Position numbers and translations under genes: made by a program
Assembly: GCA_902826065.1 (NCBI GenBank)
Contig: CADEDM010000007.1
Coordinates: 1-61,310 of the forward strand
Length of the DNA: 61,310 nt
Direction: 5' to 3'
Origin: an uncultured Acidobacteriota bacterium
GTDB taxonomy: Bacteria > Acidobacteriota > Vicinamibacteria > Vicinamibacterales > UBA2999
Part shown: piece by piece, positions 16,043 through 26,393 of the stretch
How the letters are laid out: each line of letters starts with the position of its first letter
How positions within the stretch are numbered: position 1 is the first letter of the stretch
The notes under the pieces: generated by a model
The model's database searches: none
What the model was told of the DNA's origin: nothing
What the model saw: the letters and a program-made list of their open reading frames with translations, nothing else

Positions 16043-19000
16043 ATGCTGGACCTGCCGTCCCGCACCGCGCTCACCGCGCTCAGTGACCGTGCCGCCGCGG
16101 CCCTGCCCTGCCGCGCCGTCGGCTTCGTACGGGCGCTCGAGGACGCGCGGGCGTGGGTGCTGCAAGTCGCGCCGAATGGCGTCTCGACGCACGTCGTGCC
16201 GCAGGCCAGTCTGCCGCGCGCCCTGCGTCCCGACGCCAGCGGCGTCGAGGTCGAGGTGCTGCAGCGGCACGACGGGAATGCCATCGAGTGGCAGCTCGCG
16301 AGCCTCGATATCCGACAGGTGGTCGCGACGTCGCTGCCGGATGCGCAGCCCACCCGGTTCTGGATCGGCACGGGCGACGCGACGCCGCCGACGAGCGGTG
16401 AGATCGCCGCGGTGGCCGACGTCGCCGCTGCCGCGGCCGGCATGCTCGATGTGCCGCTGTCGGCCGACGCCGCGGCCGAGCGCTATCGCCGGCTCGACCT
16501 CGCCGCGGAGCTGCTTCCCACCCTCCTCCACGTACTCGACGTCCGGGAGGTGTTCAATCGCATCTCGGCCGCGGCCAACCGCGCCCTGCCGCACGACCTG
16601 CTGGTGCTGCGGATGTTCAGCGAGGACCTGAGGTTGAACACGATCTTCGCCGGATCGGGTGAGGCGCCGGTCGCCGGGCCGCCGGTGAGCCACGTCTACC
16701 CGCCGGCCGTGATCCGCGCGTGGGAGTACTCGATCATCGACGACATGGCCCGGCACACCGCCGAGGCCGACGGCCCGCTCGCCGCCACGGGGGCCCGCTC
16801 CACGCTGCGTCTGCCGATCAGGTTCGGCGGCCGTGTCATCGCCGGGCTGGCGTTCCTGGCCTACGAGCCCGGCCGGTACGAGAGCACCGACCTGGCTGTC
16901 GGACGGCGACTGGCGGATCACGTCGCGTCGGCGCTGTCGCACCATCACCTCGCGGAAGAGAGCCGGCGGACGGCGGCGTTGCGCGCCCGCGCCGACAGCC
17001 TCGACATGCTCGACGGCCTGCTCGACACGCTCACCGGCGTGCTCGACGTCCGCGATGTGTTCGCGCGCGTGTCGGAGGTGACGCGCGACGTGCTGCCGCA
17101 CGACGGCATCTCGATCCTCGAAGTGCGTGGGGCCACGGCGCGCATGCACGCCAGCCACGGCCTGGGCGACCCCGACCTCCCGTTCGACGTGCCGTTGCCT
17201 GTGCCGACGCTGTCGCTCGAACGCCACGAGGTGCGGATCATTCCCGACTACCTCGAACGGCCCGAGTACGCGACCGGCCCCGGGGTGCGCGCCGGCATGC
17301 GCTCGAGCCTGTTCGTGACGATTCGCCTCGACGGCAAGACCTGGGGCGGGGTGAACTTCTATTCGCGCCAGCCGGGGCGCTTCTCGCCCGACGACGCGCA
17401 CGTCGCCCGCCGCATCGCCGACCACATCGCGCTGGCGCTGTCGCACAGCCGCCTGGCCGAGCAGGTCCGCATCACCGAGGAACTGCGAGCCCGGGCCACC
17501 AACCTCGAGTTGCTCGACGCGTCGCTGACCTTGCTGATGAGCGCCGGCGAGATCGCCGACGTCTTCACCGGCATCTCCGCCGTCGCCGCCACCGTCCTGC
17601 CGCACGACGCGGTGTTGCTGATGGTGCGGCTGCCCGACGGCGTGCAGGCGCGGTTGTATGCCAGCAGCAACAGCACCTTCCCGCTGCCGACGATCTCGAA
17701 GGTGCCCGACGAGCTGCTCCAGAATCCTGACTGGGAGTTCCACATCTTCGACGACCTCCAGACGATGGCGGGCCGCTACGACCGGCTGGTGGACCTGGGC
17801 TTCCGCTCGTTCCTGCGAGTCCCCATCCGCCTCGATGGCAAGTTCGCCGGCGCGCTCATCTTCCTGAAGAAGACGACGGCCGCGTTCACGGCCGCCGACG
17901 TGCCGCTGGCCCGCCGGGTCGCCGACCGCCTGGCGGTGACGCTGGCCCGCGACCGCGAGGTCAACGCCGAACGGCGGGCCGACGAAGCGACCGAACGGGC
18001 GTCGCGCCTCGAGGCGCGCGTCCGCGCCCTCACCGACGAACTCGACGCCCGCACCGGCTACCGGCGCGTCGTCGGCGAGTCGAAGCCGTGGCGGCAGGTG
18101 CTGACCCAGGCGGCGCAGGTTGCCGCCACCGAGACGACGGCGTTGCTCCTCGGCGAGTCGGGCACCGGCAAGGAAGTCGTGTCGCGATTCATCCATCGCG
18201 CCTCGCCGCGCAGCGGCGGCCCGTTCGTCGCGCTGAACTGCGCGGCGCTGCCCGAACAGCTGCTCGAAGCCGAGCTCTTCGGCTACGAGCGTGGCGCCTT
18301 CACCGGCGCCGTGCAGAGCAAGCCGGGCCAGCTCGAACAAGCCGGCGGCGGCACGCTCTTCCTCGACGAGGTGGGCGAGATGAGCCTGCCGGCGCAGGCC
18401 AAGTTCCTGCGCGTGCTGCAGGAGCGCGAGTTCCAGCGGCTCGGTGGCACCCGCGTGCTGCGCAGCGACGCCCGCATCGTCGCCGCCACCAACCGCGACC
18501 TGCCGCGGGCCATCGCCAACGGCCAGTTCCGCGAAGACCTCTATTACCGCCTCAACGTCTTCGCCATCCGTCTGCCGGCGCTGCGCGATCGGCCCGACGA
18601 CATCCTGCCGCTGGCCGAGGCCTTCCTGACGGAGGTCGGCCGCGGGCTCGGACGTCCGCCCGGCGGCATCTCGAAGGACGCGCGGGAGATGCTCGTCGCC
18701 TACCACTGGCCGGGCAACGTCCGCGAGCTGCGCAACATCCTCGAGCGGGCCGCCATCCTGTGCGAGGGCGGCCTCATCACCGCCGAGTATCTCGGGCTGA
18801 ACCTGACCGCGTCGCCGCGCTTCGCGCCCGTGCCGGCGCCGGTGGCGGTCGCGGCCGGATCCGGACCTGCGGCCCCGGCGGCCGCGTCGCCGGCCGCAGC
18901 CGCGCCGATGGCCACGCCGCCCTCGTCGGCCGAGGACCTCGCCTCGATCGAGAAGACGATGATCGAGACGGCGCTGCAGAACGCCCGCTTCAACAAGTCG

Positions 19001-19072
19001 AAGGCCGCGAAGGCGCTCGGCATGACGCGCCATCAGCTCTACATCCGGATGCGCAAACACGGGCTCGAGTAG
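16043..19072 (+). CDS. GAF-domain sigma54-dependent transcriptional activator (paralogue 1)
   Basis: A 1009-residue bacterial enhancer-binding protein. Three GAF-like sensory modules occupy about 155-310, 325-480 and 495-650, each followed by a short linker helix with the shared phrase R-A-R-A-x-S/N-L-x-L/M-L-D. The AAA+ domain (about 680-915) has Walker A GESGTGKE (704-711), the sigma54-contacting loop GAFTGA (751-756), Walker B FLDEVGEM and the arginine-finger region [13 protein letters not shown] Fis-type helix-turn-helix ends the protein ([20 protein letters not shown]). It should bind an enhancer and open sigma54 promoters by ATP hydrolysis after a small-ligand, redox or gas signal reaches the GAF domains. 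There is no receiver domain. Its stop overlaps the start of a paralogue. Confidence 0.94.
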   Translation: MLDLPSRTALTALSDRAAAALPCRAVGFVRALEDARAWVLQVAPNGVSTHVVPQASLPRALRPDASGVEVEVLQRHDGNAIEWQLASLDIRQVVATSLPDAQPTRFWIGTGDATPPTSGEIAAVADVAAAAAGMLDVPLSADAAAERYRRLDLAAELLPTLLHVLDVREVFNRISAAANRALPHDLLVLRMFSEDLRLNTIFAGSGEAPVAGPPVSHVYPPAVIRAWEYSIIDDMARHTAEADGPLAATGARSTLRLPIRFGGRVIAGLAFLAYEPGRYESTDLAVGRRLADHVASALSHHHLAEESRRTAALRARADSLDMLDGLLDTLTGVLDVRDVFARVSEVTRDVLPHDGISILEVRGATARMHASHGLGDPDLPFDVPLPVPTLSLERHEVRIIPDYLERPEYATGPGVRAGMRSSLFVTIRLDGKTWGGVNFYSRQPGRFSPDDAHVARRIADHIALALSHSRLAEQVRITEELRARATNLELLDASLTLLMSAGEIADVFTGISAVAATVLPHDAVLLMVRLPDGVQARLYASSNSTFPLPTISKVPDELLQNPDWEFHIFDDLQTMAGRYDRLVDLGFRSFLRVPIRLDGKFAGALIFLKKTTAAFTAADVPLARRVADRLAVTLARDREVNAERRADEATERASRLEARVRALTDELDARTGYRRVVGESKPWRQVLTQAAQVAATETTALLLGESGTGKEVVSRFIHRASPRSGGPFVALNCAALPEQLLEAELFGYERGAFTGAVQSKPGQLEQAGGGTLFLDEVGEMSLPAQAKFLRVLQEREFQRLGGTRVLRSDARIVAATNRDLPRAIANGQFREDLYYRLNVFAIRLPALRDRPDDILPLAEAFLTEVGRGLGRPPGGISKDAREMLVAYHWPGNVRELRNILERAAILCEGGLITAEYLGLNLTASPRFAPVPAPVAVAAGSGPAAPAAASPAAAAPMATPPSSAEDLASIEKTMIETALQNARFNKSKAAKALGMTRHQLYIRMRKHGLE

Positions 19073-21594
19073 TGACGCCGCTACCTTCCCGCGAGACGCT
19101 GACCGCGATCGCCGCCCAGGTCGACGCCGTGACCCCGGCGGCGACGTTCGGGCTCGCCATGGACGTGCGCGACGGCCGCCTGCGCGTGCTGCACGTGTCG
19201 CCGCACGGCCTCGGGGCGCACGTGATGTCCGCTCCGGACGTCCCCGCCGTGCTGCGTCCCTCGTCCGCTGCCGGCGTGGTCGACGCCGTGATCGGTCCGG
19301 CCACCGAGGACCAGCCGATCGAGTGGACGTGGCAGTCTGCCGGCGTGCGACGCGTCGTCGCGGTCGATCTGCAAAGCGCGCCGATCCCGACGCGCCTGTG
19401 GATCGGGCTCGCCGATCCCGACGCGCTGTCGGCAGAGATCAGGCGCGGTGTGGACGACGTGGCGGCACGCGTCGCCGCGATCGTCGCGACCACGCCGGGG
19501 TCGCTCGACGTGACGGCGCTGACGCGCCTCGAGGCCGCCGCCGGCCTGCTGCCGGCGCTGCTCGGCGTGCTCGACGTGCGCGAGGTCTTCACGCGGCTGT
19601 CGGCGACGAGCGCGACGTCGCTGCCGCACGACCTGCTGACACTCGGTCTGTTCGACGACACCCTCACGGCGATGACGGTGCACACGGTCACGGCCGAGAG
19701 CACCACCATCGACCACGTGGCCATCGAGCGGTATCCGCTCGCCGCCAGCCGCGCCTTCGACTTCGACATCCTCGACGATCGCACGACGCATCCAGTCGAG
19801 CGCTCGCGGACACCGACCGACCTCGGCATGCGCTCGTCGCTGCGGCTGCCCCTGCGCGTCGACGACCAGGTGATCGGCGGTCTCGGCTTCAACCGCCGTG
19901 TCGCCGGCGCCTACACGACCGAGGACGTGGCCGTTGGCCGCCGTCTCGCCGACATCGTCGCCGTGGCGCTCTCGCACCAGCGCATGGCGGAACGCCTCGC
20001 GGCCGAGGCCCGCCTGCACGGCGAGTTGAAAGCGCGGGCTGCCAGCCTCGACCTGCTCGACAACTCGCTGGCCGCGCTCACCGACTCCGGCGGACTCGCG
20101 GGCGTCTTCGGCCGCTTCTCGGCCCTCGCCCAGGCGGTGCTGCCGCACGACGCCGCAGCACTCATGGTGCGGCTGCCCGACGGCCAGCGGGCGCGGCGCT
20201 ATGCCAGTGTCGGCTTCGACCCGCCGCCGCCGGAGATCATCCCGGTGCCGAAGGAACTGCTGGACGACCCCGACTGGGAGTACGGCCTCGTCGACGACGT
20301 CAGGACCCGCACCGACCCGCCCTACGACCGGCTGGCGGCCACCGGCTTCCGGTCGATGTTCCGCGTCTCCATCCGTCACGACGAACGCTTCGCGGGCGCG
20401 CTCCTCTTCTATTCGAAGACCGTGGCGGCGTTCTCCGCGGCCGACTTCCCGATGGGCCGGCGCATCGCCGATCGCATGGCCGTGACCCTGGCCCGCGATC
20501 GTGAGCTCGAGGCGTCGCGGCTGGCCGACGAGGCGCGGGAACGAGCCCAGCGGCTCGAGGATCGCGTGCGCGCACTCACCGACGAGCTCGACGCCCGCAC
20601 CGGCTACCGCCGCGTCGTCGGCGAGTCGCCGCGCTGGCGCGACGTGCTGCTGCAGGCGACCCGCGTCGCCGCCACCGACACCACGGTGCTGCTGCTGGGC
20701 GAATCGGGCACCGGCAAGGAAGTGGTCGCGCGGTTCGTGCACCGCGCCTCGCCGCGCAGTCACGGTCCGTTCGTGGCGCTGAACTGTGCCGCCCTGCCGG
20801 AGCAGCTTCTCGAGGCCGAGCTCTTCGGCTACGAACGAGGCGCCTTCACTGGCGCGATGCAGGCCAAGCCCGGCCAGCTCGAACAGGCGGCCGGCGGCAC
20901 GCTGCTTCTCGACGAGGTGGGCGAGATGAGCCCGTCGGCGCAGGCCAAGTTCCTGCGGGTGCTACAGGAACGAGAGTTCAAACGGCTCGGCGGCACGCGC
21001 ACCATCACGTCCGACGCCCGCGTCGTCGCCGCCACCAACCGCGATCTGAAGAAGGCCGTCTCTCTCGGGCAGTTCCGCGAGGACCTGTACTACCGTCTCG
21101 ACGTCTTCGCCATCCGTCTGCCGGCGCTGCGCGAACGCCGCGACGACATCCTGCCGCTGTGCGACGCGTTCCTCGCCGAGATCGGCCGCGGCCTCGGCCG
21201 GCCACCGGCCGGCGTGTCGCGCGACGCGCGGCAGGTGCTGATCGACTACGCGTGGCCCGGCAACGTCCGCGAGCTCCGCAACATCGTCGAGCGCGCGGCC
21301 ATCCTGTGCGACGGTGGTCTCATCACCACCGAGCACCTGACGTCGATTGCCGCGGTGCCGGCCGCGCCGCTGAGCGCGCCCGTCGAGACCGCGCTGCAGG
21401 CCCAGCCCGCGGCGTCGTTCGCCGCCTCGTCACCGCCGCCGGCGCCGGCGGGCGATCTCTCCACGATGGAACGCACGATGATCGAGCAGGCGCTGGCGGC
21501 GGCGCGCTTCAACAAGTCGAAGGCGGCCCGTGCCCTGGGCCTGACCCGGCACCAGCTCTATCAGCGCATGCGCAAGTACGGCTTCGAGGCCTGA
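19072..21594 (+). CDS. GAF-domain sigma54-dependent transcriptional activator (paralogue 2)
   Basis: An 840-residue paralogue of the preceding gene with one GAF module fewer: two GAF-like modules at about 140-310 and 330-490, then AAA+ with Walker A GESGTGKE (543-550), GAFTGA (590-595) and [12 protein letters not shown], and a C-terminal Fis helix-turn-helix ([20 protein letters not shown]). The start is the GTG at 19072 that shares its first base with the TAG of paralogue 1 (TAGTG). The recognition helices of the two proteins are nearly the same, so they may bind the same enhancers while sensing different ligands, or form mixed hexamers. Both keep the sigma54-contact loop. The pair clearly arose by tandem duplication. 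Confidence 0.93.
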   Translation: MTPLPSRETLTAIAAQVDAVTPAATFGLAMDVRDGRLRVLHVSPHGLGAHVMSAPDVPAVLRPSSAAGVVDAVIGPATEDQPIEWTWQSAGVRRVVAVDLQSAPIPTRLWIGLADPDALSAEIRRGVDDVAARVAAIVATTPGSLDVTALTRLEAAAGLLPALLGVLDVREVFTRLSATSATSLPHDLLTLGLFDDTLTAMTVHTVTAESTTIDHVAIERYPLAASRAFDFDILDDRTTHPVERSRTPTDLGMRSSLRLPLRVDDQVIGGLGFNRRVAGAYTTEDVAVGRRLADIVAVALSHQRMAERLAAEARLHGELKARAASLDLLDNSLAALTDSGGLAGVFGRFSALAQAVLPHDAAALMVRLPDGQRARRYASVGFDPPPPEIIPVPKELLDDPDWEYGLVDDVRTRTDPPYDRLAATGFRSMFRVSIRHDERFAGALLFYSKTVAAFSAADFPMGRRIADRMAVTLARDRELEASRLADEARERAQRLEDRVRALTDELDARTGYRRVVGESPRWRDVLLQATRVAATDTTVLLLGESGTGKEVVARFVHRASPRSHGPFVALNCAALPEQLLEAELFGYERGAFTGAMQAKPGQLEQAAGGTLLLDEVGEMSPSAQAKFLRVLQEREFKRLGGTRTITSDARVVAATNRDLKKAVSLGQFREDLYYRLDVFAIRLPALRERRDDILPLCDAFLAEIGRGLGRPPAGVSRDARQVLIDYAWPGNVRELRNIVERAAILCDGGLITTEHLTSIAAVPAAPLSAPVETALQAQPAASFAASSPPPAPAGDLSTMERTMIEQALAAARFNKSKAARALGLTRHQLYQRMRKYGFEA

Positions 21595-21611
21595 GACGCA
21601 GGGCCGCGTCA

Positions 21612-23231
21612 CTACCCGTGGGCGGGTGCGATGGCTGCCGCCAGCATCGGCATCGCGGGCTCCGCCGCGTCGTGCACGCGGGCATCCGCGAACCAGCGGC
21701 GCACGGCGGCGACGTCGACGCCGGTCCCCGCCAGGCCGACGTGCCCGTCGGGCCGCAGCAGGTAGAAGGACGGCGCCGGCACGCCCGCGGCGGCCAGCGT
21801 CGCGGCGTCGTCGCCGTCACCAGGGATGGTGTGCACCTGCAGCAGGTCGCCGAGCCCGAGTTCGCCGGCCGAGGGCGCTGGCTGGCCCACCACGATCAGG
21901 CTGAAGCGCGTGTCGTCGAGTGCCTCGAACAGATCGCGTCTCGGTCCGCCTGGCGTGAGCGCCACCTGCAGCCACGGGAACCGCGCGCCCGGCTGGGGCG
22001 CCGTCGCCGGAAGGCCGTCGAGCGCCCGCGACAATGGACTCGCGGCATAGCGGATCCCGATCTGCGACAGCGTCAGGAACGCGGTGCGGCGCACGCGGGC
22101 GTGGCGCATGGCGAAGGCGGCCGCGCGCGCGGCGATGCGCGTGCGCACGATGCCGGCCAGCCACGAGTTCGAGACGACGAAGCGGAAGGCACGGTCGGTG
22201 GTCTCGAGCAGACGGTGCGCCACCGGCATGCGCTCGGCCTCGTAGGTGTCGAGCAGGGCGTCGTCGGCGCGGCCGCCCACCACCAGCGCCAGCTTCCATG
22301 CCAGGTTGTAAGCGTCCTGCAGGCCGGTGTTCATCCCCTGGCCGCCCATCGGGCTGTGGACGTGCGCGGCGTCGCCGAGCAGGAAGCAGCGGCGGTCGCG
22401 GAAGCGCTCGGTGCAGCGGTGGTGGATGCGGTAGGTCGAGAACCAGTCGCACGACGCGAACGTGAGCTGCTCACCGCCTTCGCGGCGCAGCGACGGAATC
22501 ACCGCGTCGAACGTCACCCCCGGCTGGCCGCGCAGCGCCTCGGGCAGGATGCCGATGACGCGCCAGCGGTTGACGCCGGCCATCGGGAACAGCAGCGTGA
22601 AGCCGTCGCGCCACAAGAAGACGTTGAGCTCGTCGGGCACCATCGCGCCGGTGGCCACGGTATCGGCCACGAAGAAGGTGTGCTCGTAGGGCTCGCCGGG
22701 GAAGCCGATGCCGTTCAACTCGCGCACGGAGCTTCTGCTGCCGTCGCAACCGGCCACGTAGGCGGCGGTCACCGTCTCCGTCGCACCATCCGCCGTGCGG
22801 ATCGTGGCGGTCACGCCGGTGGCGTGCTGCTCGAACGCGACCAGCTCGGTGTTCCAGCGCACATCGAGGCCCCAGTCACGCAGGCGCGCGCCGAGGAGAC
22901 GCTCGGTGTCGTCCTGGCCGAGCATCAGCACGTATGGGTACGGGCTCAGCCCCTGTCCCATCTCCTGCAAGGGGATGCGCGTGACCCGGCGACCGCCGAT
23001 CCACATGTTGGCGCCGGTACCGCGCCGGCCCAGACTCACCGCGCGCTCGGCGACGCCGAGCTGCGCGAAGATCTCGAGCGTGCGCGCGTGCACCGCCATC
23101 GCCCGCGTCTGCTCGGCCGGGCCCTGATGGCGATCGATGATCACAGCGCGTACGCCGCGGCGCCCCAGTTGGTTGGCCAGCATCAGGCCCGTAGGCCCCG
23201 CGCCGACGATGAGTACGTCCGTCGTCATCAT
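21612..23231 (-). CDS. FAD-dependent aromatic monooxygenase (PheA/TfdB family)
   Basis: A 539-residue class A flavin monooxygenase. The FAD Rossmann motif GAGPTGLMLANQL is at residues 10-22, the CDGSRSSVRE (DG) motif binds FAD/NADPH, and LLGDAAHVHSPMGGQGMN is the FAD ribityl-binding GD motif. The C-terminal part, ending after YLLRPDGHVGLAG, resembles the thioredoxin-like domain of phenol hydroxylase relatives. It is expected to hydroxylate an aromatic ring with NAD(P)H and oxygen; the substrate is unknown. Two adjacent ATGs (23231 and 23228) follow GGAGAGG; the second has the better spacing. It lies 35 bases after the HtrA-type gene on the same strand and could be the last gene of that operon. 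Confidence 0.9.
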   Translation of the reverse strand: MMTTDVLIVGAGPTGLMLANQLGRRGVRAVIIDRHQGPAEQTRAMAVHARTLEIFAQLGVAERAVSLGRRGTGANMWIGGRRVTRIPLQEMGQGLSPYPYVLMLGQDDTERLLGARLRDWGLDVRWNTELVAFEQHATGVTATIRTADGATETVTAAYVAGCDGSRSSVRELNGIGFPGEPYEHTFFVADTVATGAMVPDELNVFLWRDGFTLLFPMAGVNRWRVIGILPEALRGQPGVTFDAVIPSLRREGGEQLTFASCDWFSTYRIHHRCTERFRDRRCFLLGDAAHVHSPMGGQGMNTGLQDAYNLAWKLALVVGGRADDALLDTYEAERMPVAHRLLETTDRAFRFVVSNSWLAGIVRTRIAARAAAFAMRHARVRRTAFLTLSQIGIRYAASPLSRALDGLPATAPQPGARFPWLQVALTPGGPRRDLFEALDDTRFSLIVVGQPAPSAGELGLGDLLQVHTIPGDGDDAATLAAAGVPAPSFYLLRPDGHVGLAGTGVDVAAVRRWFADARVHDAAEPAMPMLAAAIAPAHG

Positions 23232-23266
23232 CCTCTCCGTGACGCGCTCGGGCGTCGATCGTGCCG

Positions 23267-24688
23267 TTACTCCGCCAGAAACGCCAGATACATCAACTCG
23301 CCCTTGCGCTCGACCTGCAGCACCAGCGGCTCACCCGCGTGCAGCCCGTCGAGGGTCGTGCGCAGTCCGCCCAGTTCCGTGACCGGCGTGCGGTTCACGG
23401 CATAGATCACGTCGCCCGCCTCGAGGCCGCCGTCCTTCGCTTCCAGGGCGCCCGCCAGCGTCGACAACACCACCACGCCCTGCGGCCCACGCACGCCCGC
23501 CGGCAGCAGCCGCGCCACGCGCGGATCGAGGGGCACGGCCAGGATGCCGAGGCGCGGAACCAGGTTGCGGCGGGGGTCCACCGCGGTCTCGCCGGTCATC
23601 ATCTCGAGGCGCTCCGTCATCGCCACCGGGAACGACGTCGCCGTGCCGTTGCGCAGCACGTCGAGCGTCACGACGTCGCCGACCACGTGCCGGTAGAGGC
23701 CGACCTGCAACTGCCGGCCGTTTTCCATCGGCTTGCCGTCGAGGGCCAGCACGACGTCGCCCACGGCGAGTCCGGCGCGTGCCGCCGGACTGCGTGGCAG
23801 CACGTCGGCGAGCACTACGCCGCTGTGGCGGCCCAGGCCGAGTCCGGCCGCGAGCTCCGCCGTGATCGTCTGGGCGCGGACGCCGATGTCGCCGCGCTTG
23901 ACGCGGCCATGGGCGCGGATCTGCTCGTAGACCGTGCGCGCGATGTTGCTCGGCGCCGCGAAACCGATGCCTTCGTAGCCGCCGCCGCGCGACAGCATCA
24001 GCGTGTTGATGCCGACGATGCGGCCCTGCAGGTCGACGAGCGGGCCGCCGCTGCTGCCCTCGTTGATTGGCGCATCGGTCTGGACGTAGATCATGGGCGA
24101 GTCGGTCTCGAGCTGGCGCGCCACGGCGCTCACCACGCCCAGCGACACGGTGTTCTGCAGGCCCAGCGGGTTCCCGAAGGCGAGCACCAGTTGACCGCGC
24201 CGCAAGGCGTCGGAGTCGCCGAAGGCGAGCGCCGGCAGGGGGCCGGCGTCGACCTTGATCACCGCCAGGTCGGTCTCGAGATCGATGCCGACGACCTCGC
24301 CGGTGACGCTGCGCGTGCCGCTGCCGAGGATTGACCTGCCGCCGGGCGGCGCCGGAATCTCGACCCGCAGCCGCTGGGCGCCACGGACGACATGGGCGTT
24401 GGTCAGGATGTAGCCGGCGCCGTCGACCACCACGCCCGACCCCGACCCGCGCTGCGTCGAGACGAGGTCGCGCGCGCGCGGCGACTGGCTGTCGCTGGCG
24501 ACGTAGGCGGTGGTGAAGATCTCGACCACCGCCGCGCCGCCGGTCCTGGCCGTGGTCTCGATCGCCGTGCCCACGTCGGCGCTGACAACGGCCTGGCGGA
24601 CCGCCGGCTGTGCGGCGGCCGGGGCCGCGAGCAGCATGCTGCCCAGCGCCACGGCCGTCGCCCGCCGCATCCAGCTACCGGCGATCAT
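23267..24688 (-). CDS. HtrA/DegP-like periplasmic serine protease with two PDZ domains
   Basis: A 473-residue exported protease. The signal peptide ends near residue 27 (ALGSMLLAAPAAAQ). The catalytic triad is intact: His99 in LTNAHVV, Asp140 in TDLAVIKVD and Ser213 in NEGSSGGPL. Two PDZ domains follow, beginning near LGLGRHSGVVLADVLP and GPQGVVVLSTLAG. Family members degrade or chaperone misfolded envelope proteins. The ATG at 24688 is inside the 3' end of the preceding gene (overlap 24675-24688) and has GGGAG upstream; a second possible start is 24670. Its place after an outer-membrane barrel and a secreted kinase-like protein suggests quality control or processing of those products. Confidence 0.92.
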   Translation of the reverse strand: MIAGSWMRRATAVALGSMLLAAPAAAQPAVRQAVVSADVGTAIETTARTGGAAVVEIFTTAYVASDSQSPRARDLVSTQRGSGSGVVVDGAGYILTNAHVVRGAQRLRVEIPAPPGGRSILGSGTRSVTGEVVGIDLETDLAVIKVDAGPLPALAFGDSDALRRGQLVLAFGNPLGLQNTVSLGVVSAVARQLETDSPMIYVQTDAPINEGSSGGPLVDLQGRIVGINTLMLSRGGGYEGIGFAAPSNIARTVYEQIRAHGRVKRGDIGVRAQTITAELAAGLGLGRHSGVVLADVLPRSPAARAGLAVGDVVLALDGKPMENGRQLQVGLYRHVVGDVVTLDVLRNGTATSFPVAMTERLEMMTGETAVDPRRNLVPRLGILAVPLDPRVARLLPAGVRGPQGVVVLSTLAGALEAKDGGLEAGDVIYAVNRTPVTELGGLRTTLDGLHAGEPLVLQVERKGELMYLAFLAE

Positions 24689-26393
24689 CGGTCGCTCCCG
24701 TCGGGCGTTCCACGCCGACCACGTCGATGCCGCCGGCGCGCTGGCGCAGCGTGACCTGCACCGGCCGGGCCCAGTGCGTGAAATCGGGATGGCTGCTGGC
24801 GATCCACGCCACTGCGTAGCGCGCGCCGCTGGCGTCGCGCGGTCCCCAGGCCGAGGCCGGCACCAGCGCCACGTCACCCGCAGCCGCGGTCTCCTCGCCG
24901 ATCGGCGTCTGCCGCCCGGTCTGGTTGTCGAGCGCCGTCCAGCGGACGCGCGAGGTGGCGCGTGACGACGCCACGCCCGCCTTCACCGCGGCGTTCTCGA
25001 AGGTCAGGGCGGTGCCGCCGCCGGTCTCGACGATGGCGAAGGCGTCGAGCGGCGTCGTCCGCGTGAGCCAGTAGGCCACGACCTTGTCGCGCCGGGCGAT
25101 GAGGACGTCGGCGAGGTAACGCGAGGCCTCGAGATCCGACAGCCGGCCGATCTCGACGATCGACCTCAGCATCTGGTCGCTGAATCGCGCGGCGATGCGT
25201 GCCGCCCAGAACGCGTCGGCGGCGTCCATCTGGTCGAACGCCGGCTGCGGGTACTCCGTCTTCCACTTCCACGGTTCGAAGTACGCCGCCTCGACGTTGC
25301 CGAGCGACGCGTTGGCCGGGTAGCGGGCCCGCGTCCAGTCGCGCGTCCACAGCCCGAACGAGAACAGGCCCTTGGCGATCTTGTCGCCTTCGATCAGGTA
25401 CTCGTAGCCGCCGCGCGGCTGCTGCGCCGAGGTGCTGCCGCTGCCCAGGTTCGAGCCGAAGTCCTGCAGGTAGTGACGCAGGTAGCGGCGGCCGTTGTCG
25501 GTGACGTAGCTGTCGAGGCTGTTGATCGAGCGGGCGTCGTCGTGATGCAGCCACGCCGCGAACACGCGCATGCCGCGCAGTTCACGCCGCCGCTCGTGGG
25601 GATAGAGATCGTTCGGGTCGTCGGAGCGGGTGCCGCTGTAGCGGAACTGTCCCACCACCCGGCCGGGGACGTAGCGGCTCGCCAGCGCGCGGATCGTGCC
25701 CGAAGGCGTGCGCGGCGTGTCGGCGAGCCACGCGTCGAGGTCGGCGGCCTTCATCGCCCGCTTGCCGCCCGACGCGGTGCGCATGCGCGCGCCGGGAGCG
25801 ATGGACAACTGCGCCCGATCGAACGTGACCAGGTAGTCCTCGGGCACTTGGTAGCCGATGGCGTGGAAGATCTTCGTGGAGATGAGCTCCACCGACGACG
25901 GCAGCTCCGGCGCCCCCGCCGGATCGAGCTTGATGAGATACGTGTCGCCACGCCCGTCCTGGATCGTGAACTTGGGCGTGAGGCCGGCGTCGGGCCGCCC
26001 GGTGACCAGCCACGGGCCGTCGACCGGGCCGTCGACCGTGTCGGGTCCACGCAGCACTTCCTCGATCGTCATGTCGTGACGCCCGAGGCGATTGGTGAAC
26101 CAGCTCGAGTCGGGCACTTCGCCCAGCGTGTTGACGTTCAGCGCCGGGCCGAACGAGCTGGCCGAGCCGCCGAAGGTCTCGTTGACGAACTCGTAGCTCT
26201 TCGAGAGCTCGAACGGCGCCACCGGCGGGATGTCGCGCCGGTCGTCGTCGATCCAGATCGGATCGTCGGTGTAGAAGCGGGGCTCGCCTTCGCCGTGCCA
26301 GCGCTCGACGCGCTGCGCATCGACGATGACGCCGGCGGCCAGGGTGACCGCGAACACTGCGGCGAGGGATGCGACGACGGCCTTAGAAGACAT
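24675..26393 (-). CDS. Secreted protein with protein-kinase-like motifs, function unknown
   Basis: A 572-residue protein with a signal peptide (about 1-26, ending GVIVDAQ). I do not recognise it as a named family. It contains, in kinase order, a beta3-like lysine in TYLIKLD (Lys155), a helix glutamate in SSVELISTKIF (Glu169), a catalytic-loop-like HDDARSIN (Asp286-x4-Asn291) and DFG in LQDFGSNLG (311-313). The D-x4-N spacing is that of protein kinases. There is no canonical glycine loop; DGRGDTYL just before the lysine could stand in. This suggests an atypical exported kinase, comparable in idea to HipA, CotH or FAM20-like folds. The homology is inference. It overlaps the barrel gene upstream (ATGTCTTCTAA) and the protease gene downstream, so all three are coupled. 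Confidence 0.7.
   Translation of the reverse strand: MSSKAVVASLAAVFAVTLAAGVIVDAQRVERWHGEGEPRFYTDDPIWIDDDRRDIPPVAPFELSKSYEFVNETFGGSASSFGPALNVNTLGEVPDSSWFTNRLGRHDMTIEEVLRGPDTVDGPVDGPWLVTGRPDAGLTPKFTIQDGRGDTYLIKLDPAGAPELPSSVELISTKIFHAIGYQVPEDYLVTFDRAQLSIAPGARMRTASGGKRAMKAADLDAWLADTPRTPSGTIRALASRYVPGRVVGQFRYSGTRSDDPNDLYPHERRRELRGMRVFAAWLHHDDARSINSLDSYVTDNGRRYLRHYLQDFGSNLGSGSTSAQQPRGGYEYLIEGDKIAKGLFSFGLWTRDWTRARYPANASLGNVEAAYFEPWKWKTEYPQPAFDQMDAADAFWAARIAARFSDQMLRSIVEIGRLSDLEASRYLADVLIARRDKVVAYWLTRTTPLDAFAIVETGGGTALTFENAAVKAGVASSRATSRVRWTALDNQTGRQTPIGEETAAAGDVALVPASAWGPRDASGARYAVAWIASSHPDFTHWARPVQVTLRQRAGGIDVVGVERPTGATDDRR

Noticed and set aside
15161-19060. 1299-residue minus-strand open frame antisense to the MFS and first regulator genes, and similar long antisense frames (for example 40996-43248, 31171-33213, 36042-38654)
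   Set aside because: Composition is Arg/Gly/His-rich with no recognisable domain, and the opposite strand encodes clear families. This is the usual antisense open-frame artefact of GC-rich codon bias.
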